The position numbers and the translations under genes were made by a program. From Salegentibacter flavus (GTDB lineage Bacteria > Bacteroidota > Bacteroidia > Flavobacteriales > Flavobacteriaceae): 64,000 bases of DNA. The stretch lies in NCBI RefSeq assembly GCF_900115145.1, contig NZ_FOVL01000017.1:21554-85553 (forward strand), given 5' to 3'. The notes beneath the pieces are model-generated. The model made no database searches, was not told where the DNA came from, and worked only from the letters and a program-made list of their open reading frames with translations. Positions 9,239 to 18,457 of this stretch are shown here, piece after piece (position 1 is the first letter of the stretch; each line of letters starts with the position of its first letter).

Positions 9239-10699
9239 TTATTTCTTCGGAATATTCTTTAGAACTTCAAGTAAGAACTGCCAGTATTTTTTAGCTGAAG
9301 AAATGCTGGCACGTTCATCGGGAGAATGGGCTCCACGAATAGTAGGACCGAAAGAGATCATATCCATTTCCGGATAATGATTTCCTATTATTCCGCATTC
9401 CAGTCCGGCGTGGCAGGCTGCGATATCAGCTTTCTCATTATTTTGCTTCTGATAGAGCTCGTCTAAAACTTTCAGAATAGCAGAATCGGGGTTTGGTGCC
9501 CATCCGGGATATTCTCCGGAAAGTTTTACTTTAAACCCGGCAAGCTCAAAAGCAGCTTGCAAACTATGGGCAAGATCATTTTTAGAAGATTCTACCGAGG
9601 AACGGGTAAGACAATTGATCTTCACCTTCCCATCGGCGATCTTTACACTGGCAATATTATTAGAGGCCTCAACAAGTCCTTCAATATCCGGGCTCATCCG
9701 GTAGACTCCATTATGGGCGGCAGAAAGTGCTCTTATCACATCCTGCTGATCTTCAACCTTCATTACCTTTGCAGGTACATCAACCTCTGTGATCTCGATA
9801 TCCAGATTCGGTTCCAGGGAGGAAAATTCGGTTTTAATTTCTCTCACCTTCACTAAAGTTTCATTCAGAAAAGTTTCGGTATTAGATCGATCAATTGCTA
9901 CTACGGCTTTGCTTTCGCGCGGAATGGCATTACGCAATCCGCCCCCGTCAAATTCAGCTAAACGCAGTCCAAAATCTTTATTGGAATCGTAAAGCACCCG
10001 GGTTAGCAATTTATTGGCATTAGCAAGACCTTTAATGATATCCATTCCTGAATGCCCGCCCTGCAAACCTTTAACAGTAATCTTGTAGCCTACAGAGTTA
10101 TCTGGCGTGTCTTCGAGTTCATAATCACGAAGGGCAGTAATATCTACTCCTCCTGCACAGCCAATCCCAATTTCATCATCTTCCTCGGTATCCAGATTAA
10201 GAAGGATGTCGCCTTTCAGCATTGAGGGATTAAGGTTTTTAGCACCGGTCATTCCGGTTTCTTCGTCTATAGTAAAAAGAGCTTCAAGTTCAGGATGAGC
10301 AATTTCTTTACTTTCCAGGATAGCCATCATACTGGCTGCTCCCAACCCATTATCGGCGCCAAGGGTGGTTCCTTTAGCTCTAACCCAGTCTCCATCTACA
10401 TACATTTCGATTCCTGAAGTATCAAAATCGAAATCGGTATCATTATTTTTCTGATGAACCATATCCAGGTGAGCCTGCAGGACGATCGGTTTGCGGTCTT
10501 CCATCCCTGCAGTGGCAAGTTTGCGAATAAGTACATTCCCGGTTTCATCAACCTGGGTCTCCAGCTGAAGTTTATTTCCGAAGTTCTTAATGAATTCAAT
10601 AACGCGTTCCTCTTTTTTTGATGGCCGCGGCACGGCATTAAGATCGGCGAAATTATTCCATAATTCTTTAGGCTCCAGGCTTCTTATTTCTTCATTCAT
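9239..10699 (-). CDS. pepD: Aminoacyl-histidine dipeptidase (M20 family)
   Basis: A 486-residue cytosolic dipeptidase. Metal-site motifs are QAHLDMVHQ (His near residue 77), GADNGLGAA, IDEETGMTGA and the C-terminal PTIRGAHSPDE. The enzyme splits Xaa-His dipeptides such as carnosine and many other dipeptides. An in-frame ATG eight codons further upstream (10723) is possible. The start at 10699 is preferred because the family's conserved N-terminus (MNEEIRSLEPKELWNNF) begins there. The gene is single and convergent with the PPIase operon. Confidence 0.93.
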   Translation of the reverse strand: MNEEIRSLEPKELWNNFADLNAVPRPSKKEERVIEFIKNFGNKLQLETQVDETGNVLIRKLATAGMEDRKPIVLQAHLDMVHQKNNDTDFDFDTSGIEMYVDGDWVRAKGTTLGADNGLGAASMMAILESKEIAHPELEALFTIDEETGMTGAKNLNPSMLKGDILLNLDTEEDDEIGIGCAGGVDITALRDYELEDTPDNSVGYKITVKGLQGGHSGMDIIKGLANANKLLTRVLYDSNKDFGLRLAEFDGGGLRNAIPRESKAVVAIDRSNTETFLNETLVKVREIKTEFSSLEPNLDIEITEVDVPAKVMKVEDQQDVIRALSAAHNGVYRMSPDIEGLVEASNNIASVKIADGKVKINCLTRSSVESSKNDLAHSLQAAFELAGFKVKLSGEYPGWAPNPDSAILKVLDELYQKQNNEKADIAACHAGLECGIIGNHYPEMDMISFGPTIRGAHSPDERASISSAKKYWQFLLEVLKNIPKK

Positions 10700-10823
10700 T
10701 GGTTTAATATTTGGTATATTCACAAAGGTATTGGTAATTAGGCAGGAAGGAAAATGAAAAACTTATTTTGACGGAAATTAACCAAAAAGCAAGCCTTCCG
10801 GGGATAAATGCTATTTTTGAAAA

Positions 10824-11918
10824 GTGAAAAGAAAAAGTCTCTATATACTTGCCGGCCTGTTACCGGTGCAAATCATAGTTATCGGTCTGCTGGCCGAATA
10901 TCCCCTGTTTATTGAAAACTGGTATAGCCGGGGAATATACCCCTGGATCTCTCGATTTATGCGTTTTCCTCTGGGCTTCCTACCTTTCAGCCTGGGGGAC
11001 TTTCTCTACGCGATTTTGGTTTTAATGCTTCTAAAATGGCTCATCCGAAGATTCAAAACCAGATTTCGTAGTCCGCGAAAGTGGATTATAGACGGCCTTG
11101 CAGCCCTTTCAGTAATTTACGCCTGTTTTCATCTTATCTGGGGTTTTAATTATTACCGGCTACCTCTCCACCAGGCCCTGGAATTAGATCCTGATTATAC
11201 CACAGAAGAACTTATAATTCTTTCAGAAAATCTTATTTCTAGATCTAACGAGCTGCACGCCGAACTTTCTGCTGATGATTCCTTAGCTATAGAAATTCCA
11301 TATTCCAAAAAGGAATTGTTTGAACAAACCATTCTCGGGTATGATCATCTAAGCGAGGAATATCCTGAACTCACTTATAAAAATCCTAACCTAAAACGAT
11401 CGCTTTATAGTATTCCCCTTACCTATATGGGGTTTAATGGATATTTAAATCCGCTCACCGGGGAAGCCCAGGTTAATACCCAGATCGTGAAATTTAAGAT
11501 CCCAACTACGGCCAGCCACGAAGTTGGTCACCAACTGGGCTTTGCAAAAGAGAATGAGGCTAATTTCATAGCCTGCCTGGCCACGATGAATCATCCCGAT
11601 ATTTATTTCAGGTATTCCGGTCATGCCTTTGCCCTGCGTTATAGCCTGAATGAATTATACCGTCGGGACAAAGAGAAATTTGAAGAACTCAAGGAAAAGA
11701 TCCGGCCCGGAATCCTGGCGAATTACCGCGAAGTAGACGATTTCTGGTTACGCCACCAAAACCCTTTCGAACCCTTGTTTCTGGCAACTTACAACAGATA
11801 TTTAATGGTAAATAACCAGGCTGAAGGTATGAAGAGCTACAGCTATGTGGTTGCCCTTCTTGTGAATTATTTTGCAGAAGAGAAAAATACCGGAGCAACA
11901 GGAACAGGTTTTTATTAA
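10824..11918 (+). CDS. DUF3810 membrane protein with metallopeptidase motif
   Basis: A 364-residue protein that starts with GTG. The first third has three hydrophobic segments (about residues 5-25, 45-70 and 88-108), typical of DUF3810. The soluble part carries an HExxH zinc motif (SHEVGHQLGF; His232, Glu233, His236) followed by KENEANF, whose glutamate could be the third ligand. It is therefore probably a membrane-anchored zinc peptidase, a function not yet shown for the family as far as I know. A TATTTTTG box ends exactly 4 bp before the GTG, which suggests a leaderless transcript. Confidence 0.82.
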   Translation: MKRKSLYILAGLLPVQIIVIGLLAEYPLFIENWYSRGIYPWISRFMRFPLGFLPFSLGDFLYAILVLMLLKWLIRRFKTRFRSPRKWIIDGLAALSVIYACFHLIWGFNYYRLPLHQALELDPDYTTEELIILSENLISRSNELHAELSADDSLAIEIPYSKKELFEQTILGYDHLSEEYPELTYKNPNLKRSLYSIPLTYMGFNGYLNPLTGEAQVNTQIVKFKIPTTASHEVGHQLGFAKENEANFIACLATMNHPDIYFRYSGHAFALRYSLNELYRRDKEKFEELKEKIRPGILANYREVDDFWLRHQNPFEPLFLATYNRYLMVNNQAEGMKSYSYVVALLVNYFAEEKNTGATGTGFY

Positions 11919-11983
11919 AATTTTATTATTTTACGGCCTTTTTCTAACAAAAATTTAGCATTCTTATTAAACCCTTACATTTT

Positions 11984-14953
11984 ATGAAATTAAAATTTCT
12001 ACTATTTGTATTCCTGGCAGGCGCCCAGCTTCAGGCCCAGGAGTACTTCCCCAAAAATGATGGCGTAAAGACCACAAAAACCGGTACTACCGTTTTTAAA
12101 AACGCCAGAATTCATGTAAACCCTACCACTATTATTGACAATGGGATGTTTGCTATAAAAGATGGCAAGATCAGCGCTGTGGGAAAAAATATTTCAGTGC
12201 CGGCCAACAGCCAGACCATAGACCTGAAAGGCAAAGAAGTTTATCCTTCCTTTATTGATCTATACAGCGAGTTTGGTGTTGAAAAACCAAAAGCTGCAGG
12301 CAATGGCAACGGCCAGCCACAATACGATGCGAGCAGAGAAGGCTATTACTGGAATGACCATATTCGTCCCGATAATGATCCGCTATCGGCTTTTAGCTTT
12401 GATAAGGATAAAGCCGGAAAACTGCATAAAGCTGGGTTTGGAGTGGTGAACACTCACCTTGCCGATGGAATTATCCGTGGGAACGGTATGCTGATCGCTC
12501 TAAATCCTGATGGAAGTGACGGTGACCGAATCCTTAAACAACGTTCTGCTCAATATTTGTCATTCGATAAAAGTGCAACTTCCAGGCAGTCCTACCCTAC
12601 TTCAAAGATGGGTGCGATGGCGCTTATTCGCCAGGCCTATTTGGATGCTGAATGGTATGCAAAAGGAAAAGCAGAGAACAAGGATCTTGCTTTAGAAGCT
12701 CTGAACCGCAATAAAAATTTGTTGCAGATCTTCGCTACCGACAACCTTCTGGATGAACTCAGAGCCGATAAAATTGGTGATGAATTCGGGATTCAATACA
12801 CCATTTTGGGAAGCGGATTTGAATATGAAAACCTTGATGAAATCAAGGAGAGCGATGCCACCTATATTGTACCATTGGAATTCCCTGATGCCTATGATGT
12901 GGAAGACCCATTTATGGCTTCAAAGGTAAGTCTGCACGATATGAAACGCTGGAACCAGGCGCCGGCCAACTTGAAAATGCTGGCAGAAAACAATGTTCCT
13001 TTTACTCTAACCACCGAGGGAATAGATGCCGAGAAAGATTTCAGAAAAAATCTTTTGAAAGCTGTGGAATATGGACTTAGCCAGGAAGATGCGCTAGCCG
13101 CCTTAACCACCGTTCCTGCCGGATTGCTTGGCGAGGAAAATAACCTTGGAACTATTAAAGAAGGTGCCTGGGCGAATTTTATAATTACTTCGGGTGACTT
13201 TTTCGATAAAGAGACCACGCTTTATGAGAACTGGGTTCAGGGAAAAAGATCGGTTCTTGAAAATATGAATGTCACCAACATTAAAGGTGATTATGACTTG
13301 GCTGTAGACGGGAATTCCTATGAAGTGAAGATTACCGGGGAGCCAGCTAAGCCTAAAGCAGAAGTGAAAATGGGTGAAACAAAAATAGGTTCAAAACTAA
13401 GTTTTGTTGACAACTGGATGAACCTGTTGCTCTCTTCTCCAGATACCACTAAAACCGAATTCATCAGATTGGTGGCAAATGTACCTTCAGAAACCGACAA
13501 AATTTCAGGAAAAGCTATTCTTGCCAATGGGAATGAAACCTCGTTCACGGCTACCAAAAAAGACACTGAAGCCACTTCCGAAGAAAAAAAGGATGAAGCT
13601 AAAGAAACCCCTGAAGTAAAACCGGTAAGCTTTCCGAATAATGCCTACGGCTTTACTGAGAAACCAAAACAGGAAGATATACTCTTCACCAATGCTACGG
13701 TATGGACCAATGAGGAGGAAGGAATCCTGGAAAACACCGATGTTCTTGTGAAGAACGGAAAGATCTCCAGAATTGGCCAGAATCTTAATGCCGGCGGTGC
13801 GAAGGTGGTTGACGCTACAGGAAAACACCTTACCTCGGGGATTATAGATGAACACACGCATATTGCAGCCTCTGCCATCAATGAGGCCGGGCATAATTCT
13901 TCTGCAGAAGTTTCTATGGAAGACGTGGTAGACCCTACTGACATCAATATTTATCGAAACCTGGCCGGGGGAGTTACTACGGCCCAGCTGTTGCACGGTT
14001 CGGCTAATCCTATTGGAGGACGTTCAGCGATATTGAGGCTTAAATGGGGAGAATCTGCTGAAGATATAATCTTTGAGGATTCACCTAAGTTCATCAAGTT
14101 CGCACTGGGAGAAAACGTAAAACAATCTAACTGGGGCAGCCGCTCCAGATTCCCACAATCGCGAATGGGAGTGGAACAGGTTTTCACCGATTACTTCACA
14201 CGCGCCCGTGAGTACGAACAAAACAAGAAAAACGATAAGGACTACAGGAAGGATCTTGAGATGGAAACCATCGTGGAGATCCTCAATATGGACCGTTATG
14301 TTTCAGCGCACTCGTATGTGCAAAGCGAGATAAATATGCTGATGAAAGTTGCTGAAAACTTCGATTTCAACATCAATACTTTCACTCACATTCTGGAAGG
14401 ATACAAATTAGCCGATAAGATGAAAGAACACGGTGCCGGCGGTTCCACTTTCTCTGATTGGTGGGCTTATAAATACGAGGTTAACGACGCGATTCCGTTT
14501 AACGCGCCAATAATGCACAGCCAGGGAATCACCGTTGCCATTAACAGTGACGATGCAGAGATGAGCCGTAGATTGAACCAGGAAGCAGCCAAAAGCGTAA
14601 AATACGGAGGAGTTTCTGAAGAAGATGCCTGGAAATTCGTCACCCTTAACCCTGCGAAATTGCTTCATATCGATGATAAGGTAGGAAGCATAAAGACAGG
14701 CAAGGATGCCGATCTGGTATTATGGAGCGACCATCCGCTTTCGGTTTATGCTAAGCCTGAAAAGACACTTATCCAGGGGACAGTTTATTTTGATATTGAA
14801 AGAGACGAAGAATTACGCGAAAGGATTTCAGAAGAAAGAAATGAACTAATTACCCAGATGCTGAAAGCTAAGAACAACGGCGTAAAAACCCAGCCGGTAA
14901 CCAAAAAGGAAGAACAACACATTCACTGTGACTTCCTTGAAGAAATCCACTAA
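11984..14953 (+). CDS. Exported two-domain amidohydrolase-like protein
   Basis: This 989-residue protein has a signal peptide (ends LQAQ, about residue 19) and two amidohydrolase-superfamily halves joined by a lysine/glutamate-rich linker near residues 520-555. The C-terminal half keeps the first metal motif, DEHTHIAAS (His624, His626), and ends in the composite-domain signature SIKTGKDADLVLW. The N-terminal half has the same framework (GKEVYPSFIDLYSEFG near residue 91) but the His-x-His pair is missing, so it is probably non-catalytic. The protein likely acts on an amide or peptide-like substrate in the periplasm. It is followed after 12 bp by a related shorter gene. Confidence 0.85.
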   Translation: MKLKFLLFVFLAGAQLQAQEYFPKNDGVKTTKTGTTVFKNARIHVNPTTIIDNGMFAIKDGKISAVGKNISVPANSQTIDLKGKEVYPSFIDLYSEFGVEKPKAAGNGNGQPQYDASREGYYWNDHIRPDNDPLSAFSFDKDKAGKLHKAGFGVVNTHLADGIIRGNGMLIALNPDGSDGDRILKQRSAQYLSFDKSATSRQSYPTSKMGAMALIRQAYLDAEWYAKGKAENKDLALEALNRNKNLLQIFATDNLLDELRADKIGDEFGIQYTILGSGFEYENLDEIKESDATYIVPLEFPDAYDVEDPFMASKVSLHDMKRWNQAPANLKMLAENNVPFTLTTEGIDAEKDFRKNLLKAVEYGLSQEDALAALTTVPAGLLGEENNLGTIKEGAWANFIITSGDFFDKETTLYENWVQGKRSVLENMNVTNIKGDYDLAVDGNSYEVKITGEPAKPKAEVKMGETKIGSKLSFVDNWMNLLLSSPDTTKTEFIRLVANVPSETDKISGKAILANGNETSFTATKKDTEATSEEKKDEAKETPEVKPVSFPNNAYGFTEKPKQEDILFTNATVWTNEEEGILENTDVLVKNGKISRIGQNLNAGGAKVVDATGKHLTSGIIDEHTHIAASAINEAGHNSSAEVSMEDVVDPTDINIYRNLAGGVTTAQLLHGSANPIGGRSAILRLKWGESAEDIIFEDSPKFIKFALGENVKQSNWGSRSRFPQSRMGVEQVFTDYFTRAREYEQNKKNDKDYRKDLEMETIVEILNMDRYVSAHSYVQSEINMLMKVAENFDFNINTFTHILEGYKLADKMKEHGAGGSTFSDWWAYKYEVNDAIPFNAPIMHSQGITVAINSDDAEMSRRLNQEAAKSVKYGGVSEEDAWKFVTLNPAKLLHIDDKVGSIKTGKDADLVLWSDHPLSVYAKPEKTLIQGTVYFDIERDEELRERISEERNELITQMLKAKNNGVKTQPVTKKEEQHIHCDFLEEIH

Positions 14954-14965
14954 AATTAAAAGACA

Positions 14966-16267
14966 ATGAGAATTACATATATATTCATATTCGTATTTAT
15001 CTGTTCTTTGGGAACAGGGCTGGCACAACAAACCCCTGCCCCAAAACAAAACAATACCATTAGCATTGTGGGCGCAACCGCCCATATCGGGAATGGTCAG
15101 GTAATAGAAAACAGTATCCTTACTTTTGAGGAAGGCAAAATCACAGCTATTGGCGCTTCAGGAGATGTTGATCCCTCGGGAGAAATAATCAATGCTGAAG
15201 GAAAACACCTATACCCCGGATTTATCGCTGCTAATGCAACTTTAGGTCTGGTGGAAATATCTGCCGTTCGTGCTACCGATGATGAAGATGAAATTGGAAC
15301 AATGCTGCCACACATTCGCAGTCTTATCGCCTATAATGCCGAAAGTAAACTAATAGAATCTATGCGCCCTAACGGAGTTTTAATGGGCCAGATCGTACCG
15401 CGTGGCGGAAGGATCTCGGGTACTTCCTCCATCATGCAATTTGATGCCTGGAACTGGGAAGATGCGGTAGTAAAAGAAGATGACGCGCTCCATATCAACT
15501 GGCCGGGAAGTTTTTCCCGAGGTCGCTGGTGGGCTGGTGAAGATCCCGGAATAAAACCCAATGAAGAATACCAGCAACACCTTAGAGGTTTGACAGAGTT
15601 TTTTAATTCTTCCCGCGCATATCTTGGCGGTGATCGAAAAATAAAGAACCTGCCCTACCTGGCTATGGAAAGCGTTTTTGACGGAGATAAAAAGGTCTTC
15701 GTTCATGTAGACGGAGAACGGGAGATTCAGGATGTGATCCAGTTTAAAAAAGACCAGAACCTGGATGAGCTTGTTATCGTAGGTGGTTATGAGGCTCATA
15801 AAATAAGCGATCAATTAAAGGAAAATAATATCTCTGTATTGGTTACCCGCGCCCATAGTACCCCGGATAATGAAGACGATGATTATGATCTTCCATACAA
15901 ATTGGCTAAGCTGCTTCATAATGAAGGTGTTTTGGTTGGTTTGCAAAGCAGCGGCAGTATGGAGAGAATGAACACAAGAAACCTCCCCTTCTATGCAGGA
16001 ACTACCGTAGCCTATGGGATGGATAAAGAAGAGGCTCTTTCCCTTATCACTTCTAATGTTGCCAAGATTCTAGGAATAGACGAGTTCGCTGGCAGCCTGG
16101 AGGAAGGTAAGGACGCGACTTTGTTCATCAGTGAAGGCGATGCCCTTGATATGCGCGGTAACATCCTGGACAAAGCCTTTATCCAGGGGCGGGAATTAAG
16201 CCTGAAGAGTCATCAAACCGAACTCTACGAGCGTTACAAAGAAAAATACGAGAGTCAGAGCGAATAA
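14966..16267 (+). CDS. Exported amidohydrolase-like protein lacking the HxH metal motif
   Basis: A 433-residue exported protein (signal peptide ending LAQQ, about residue 20) related to the upstream 989-residue protein and most similar in layout to its N-terminal half. The framework of the superfamily is visible: GKHLYPGFIAANATLG at the first metal-site loop, and AGSLEEGKDATLFIS near the end. At the HxH position the residues are Asn-Ala-Thr, so the usual metal centre is absent. It may work as a partner subunit of the upstream enzyme. The two genes form an operon closed by the terminator at 16292. Confidence 0.82.
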   Translation: MRITYIFIFVFICSLGTGLAQQTPAPKQNNTISIVGATAHIGNGQVIENSILTFEEGKITAIGASGDVDPSGEIINAEGKHLYPGFIAANATLGLVEISAVRATDDEDEIGTMLPHIRSLIAYNAESKLIESMRPNGVLMGQIVPRGGRISGTSSIMQFDAWNWEDAVVKEDDALHINWPGSFSRGRWWAGEDPGIKPNEEYQQHLRGLTEFFNSSRAYLGGDRKIKNLPYLAMESVFDGDKKVFVHVDGEREIQDVIQFKKDQNLDELVIVGGYEAHKISDQLKENNISVLVTRAHSTPDNEDDDYDLPYKLAKLLHNEGVLVGLQSSGSMERMNTRNLPFYAGTTVAYGMDKEEALSLITSNVAKILGIDEFAGSLEEGKDATLFISEGDALDMRGNILDKAFIQGRELSLKSHQTELYERYKEKYESQSE

Positions 16268-16291
16268 TTCCGACATATAATTTTAGAGATT

Positions 16292-16319
16292 AAAGCTCCC
16301 GCAAATTCGGGAGCTTTTT
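16292..16319 (+). terminator. Terminator of the amidohydrolase pair
   Basis: A 10-bp stem (AAAGCTCCCG paired with CGGGAGCTTT) followed by T residues, 25 bp after the stop codon. Confidence 0.8.
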
Positions 16320-16355
16320 CATTTGCTATTATTCAAATCTGATTAATTTTACCCT

Positions 16356-17165
16356 ATGTACAAGCAAATAAGCAGTTCACAGAATAAAGAGATCAAGCAT
16401 CTGCACCAGCTTCAGGAAAAATCCCGCCTACGCCGCAAAGAAGGCGTGTTTTTAGTTGAAGGTGTCAGGGAAACCGGCCTTGCTATCAAAGGAGGTTTTA
16501 AGCTGAAAAACATTTTCTTTTGCGAAGAACTTTTTTCAGTAGAAAAACTGGAAGATTTAATATCCGACCTGAATGAAAAACCGGAAATAACCGAATTGTC
16601 TTCTGAAGTTTATGAAAAACTGGCTTATCGCGGAAGTACGGAGGGCCTATTGGCATTATTTGAAAGTCGGGAGAATAGTTTGAGTGAATTAAAAATTCAA
16701 TCGGAAAATCCACTCATTCTGGTTACTGAGGCCCCTGAAAAACCCGGGAATATTGGCGCGCTTTTACGCACGGCAGATGCCGCGGGTCTTGACGGAGTAA
16801 TTATTGCGAATCCAAAAACCGATCTATTTAACCCCAACATCATCCGTTCCAGTGTGGGTTGTGTTTTTACCACTCCTATCGCCACAGGTAGTACAGAAGA
16901 AATCATTGATTTCTTAAAACAAAAGAATATTAAAATTTATGCCGCGGCGCTTCAGGCGTCTAAGGAATATACAAAAGTAGATTATGCCGGATCTTCAGCT
17001 ATTGTGGTAGGAACAGAGGCTACCGGACTCGGGGATTCCTGGCTGGAAAATTCAGAAGAAAACATCATAATCCCGATGGGTGGCGAAATAGACTCTATGA
17101 ATGTTTCAGTTGCGGCCGGAATTCTTATTTTTGAGGCAAAGAGACAGCGATCTCTTCAACAATAA
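16356..17165 (+). CDS. TrmH/SpoU-family RNA 2'-O-methyltransferase
   Basis: A 269-residue protein with an N-terminal substrate-binding domain (KEGVFLVEGVRE) and a C-terminal SPOUT knot. The three SpoU motifs are seen: NIGALLRTADAAG, IVVGTEATGLG and IPMGGEIDSMNVSVAAGI. It is expected to methylate a ribose 2'-OH in rRNA or tRNA; the target cannot be told from the sequence. The M48 protease gene begins 18 bp downstream, so the two may be co-transcribed. Confidence 0.9.
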   Translation: MYKQISSSQNKEIKHLHQLQEKSRLRRKEGVFLVEGVRETGLAIKGGFKLKNIFFCEELFSVEKLEDLISDLNEKPEITELSSEVYEKLAYRGSTEGLLALFESRENSLSELKIQSENPLILVTEAPEKPGNIGALLRTADAAGLDGVIIANPKTDLFNPNIIRSSVGCVFTTPIATGSTEEIIDFLKQKNIKIYAAALQASKEYTKVDYAGSSAIVVGTEATGLGDSWLENSEENIIIPMGGEIDSMNVSVAAGILIFEAKRQRSLQQ

Positions 17166-17183
17166 TTTCCAAAATTAAAGCAC

Positions 17184-18419
17184 TTGAATCCTGAAACTCT
17201 ATATTATATCATCATTGCGATAATCGTCCTGGATTTTCTTGTCGACAAAATTCTGGACAGCCTGAACGCAAAACATTTTGATGACCCGGTACCCCGGGAA
17301 CTGGACGACGTTTACGATGAAGAAGCTTATCAAAAATCACAACGCTATAAAAAAGAGCGTTACCGTTTTGGTATTATCACTTCCTCTTTCACCCTGGTGC
17401 TTACTTTGGGCTTCATTATTTTGGGTGGTTTCCCCTGGGTTGATGGCATTGCAAGAAGCATAAGTGATAACCCGATTGTGATTGCGCTTATTTTCTTCGG
17501 GATAATTATGCTGGGAAGCGATATCCTTACCACCCCTTTTTCCTGGTACAGCACTTTTGTAATTGAAGAAAAATATGGCTTTAATAAAACCACTAAAAAA
17601 ACTTTCTGGCTTGATAAATTAAAGGGCTGGTTAATGATGATAATTATTGGCGGTGGTATCCTGGCTGCGATTGTATGTTTCTACGAATTCGCCGGAAATG
17701 ATTTCTGGTGGTACACCTGGATAGTGGTTGCCCTGTTTGCCGTATTCATGAATATGTTCTATGCCAGACTTATCGTTCCTATCTTTAATAAGCAAACTCC
17801 ACTTGAAGAAGGCTCTCTTCGGAATAAGATAGAAAGCTATGCCAAAAGTGTAGGTTTTAAACTGGACAATATTTTTGTGATAGATGGTTCCAAAAGAAGC
17901 ACCAAGGCGAATGCCTATTTTTCGGGATTTGGAAGGGAAAAACGAATTACTTTATTTGATACCCTGATAAACGATCTCGAGGAAGAAGAGATTGTAGCGG
18001 TGCTGGCTCACGAAGTTGGGCATTATAAGAAAAAACACATCATAGTTAACCTGTTAGTTTCTGTGCTTACAACGGGGTTTACACTTTGGCTTTTGTCTTT
18101 ATTCGTAGATAGTCCTGTTTTATCTCAGGCTTTAGGGGTGGAGATTCCGTCTTTTCACGTGGGACTCGTCGCTTTTGGAATCCTGTACAGTCCAATTTCA
18201 GAAATTACCGGATTGCTAATGAACCTGATCTCGAGAAAATTTGAATACCAGGCCGATGATTTTGCACGGGAAACCTATTCGGCGCAACCGCTTATTTCAG
18301 GTCTAAAAAAGTTGTCGGGAAACAATTTGAGCAATCTCACCCCGCACGAAACTTATGTTTTCGTACATTACTCACATCCCCCACTCCTGCAGCGATACAG
18401 AAATTTAACCGGGGCCTGA
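17184..18419 (+). CDS. M48-family membrane metalloprotease (Ste24-like)
   Basis: A 411-residue integral membrane protease that starts with TTG. It has several membrane helices and the zinc motif LAHEVGHYKKKH (His276, Glu277, His280), with the third ligand in FEYQADDFA near residue 355. The architecture is that of Ste24/CAAX prenyl proteases; in bacteria these are thought to act in membrane-protein quality control rather than on prenylated proteins. It lies between an RNA methyltransferase and spoT. Confidence 0.9.
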   Translation: MNPETLYYIIIAIIVLDFLVDKILDSLNAKHFDDPVPRELDDVYDEEAYQKSQRYKKERYRFGIITSSFTLVLTLGFIILGGFPWVDGIARSISDNPIVIALIFFGIIMLGSDILTTPFSWYSTFVIEEKYGFNKTTKKTFWLDKLKGWLMMIIIGGGILAAIVCFYEFAGNDFWWYTWIVVALFAVFMNMFYARLIVPIFNKQTPLEEGSLRNKIESYAKSVGFKLDNIFVIDGSKRSTKANAYFSGFGREKRITLFDTLINDLEEEEIVAVLAHEVGHYKKKHIIVNLLVSVLTTGFTLWLLSLFVDSPVLSQALGVEIPSFHVGLVAFGILYSPISEITGLLMNLISRKFEYQADDFARETYSAQPLISGLKKLSGNNLSNLTPHETYVFVHYSHPPLLQRYRNLTGA

Positions 18420-18421
18420 TT

Positions 18422-18453
18422 TTTGTTTCATATAAATCTTAATCGTATATTCA
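18422..18453 (+). promoter_or_regulatory. Promoter of spoT
   Basis: TTTG (18422-18425), a 20-bp spacer and TATATTCA (18446-18453) fit the Bacteroidota promoter pattern. The -7 box ends 4 bp before the ATG, which predicts a leaderless or nearly leaderless mRNA. Confidence 0.5.
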
Positions 18454-18457
18454 GGCT

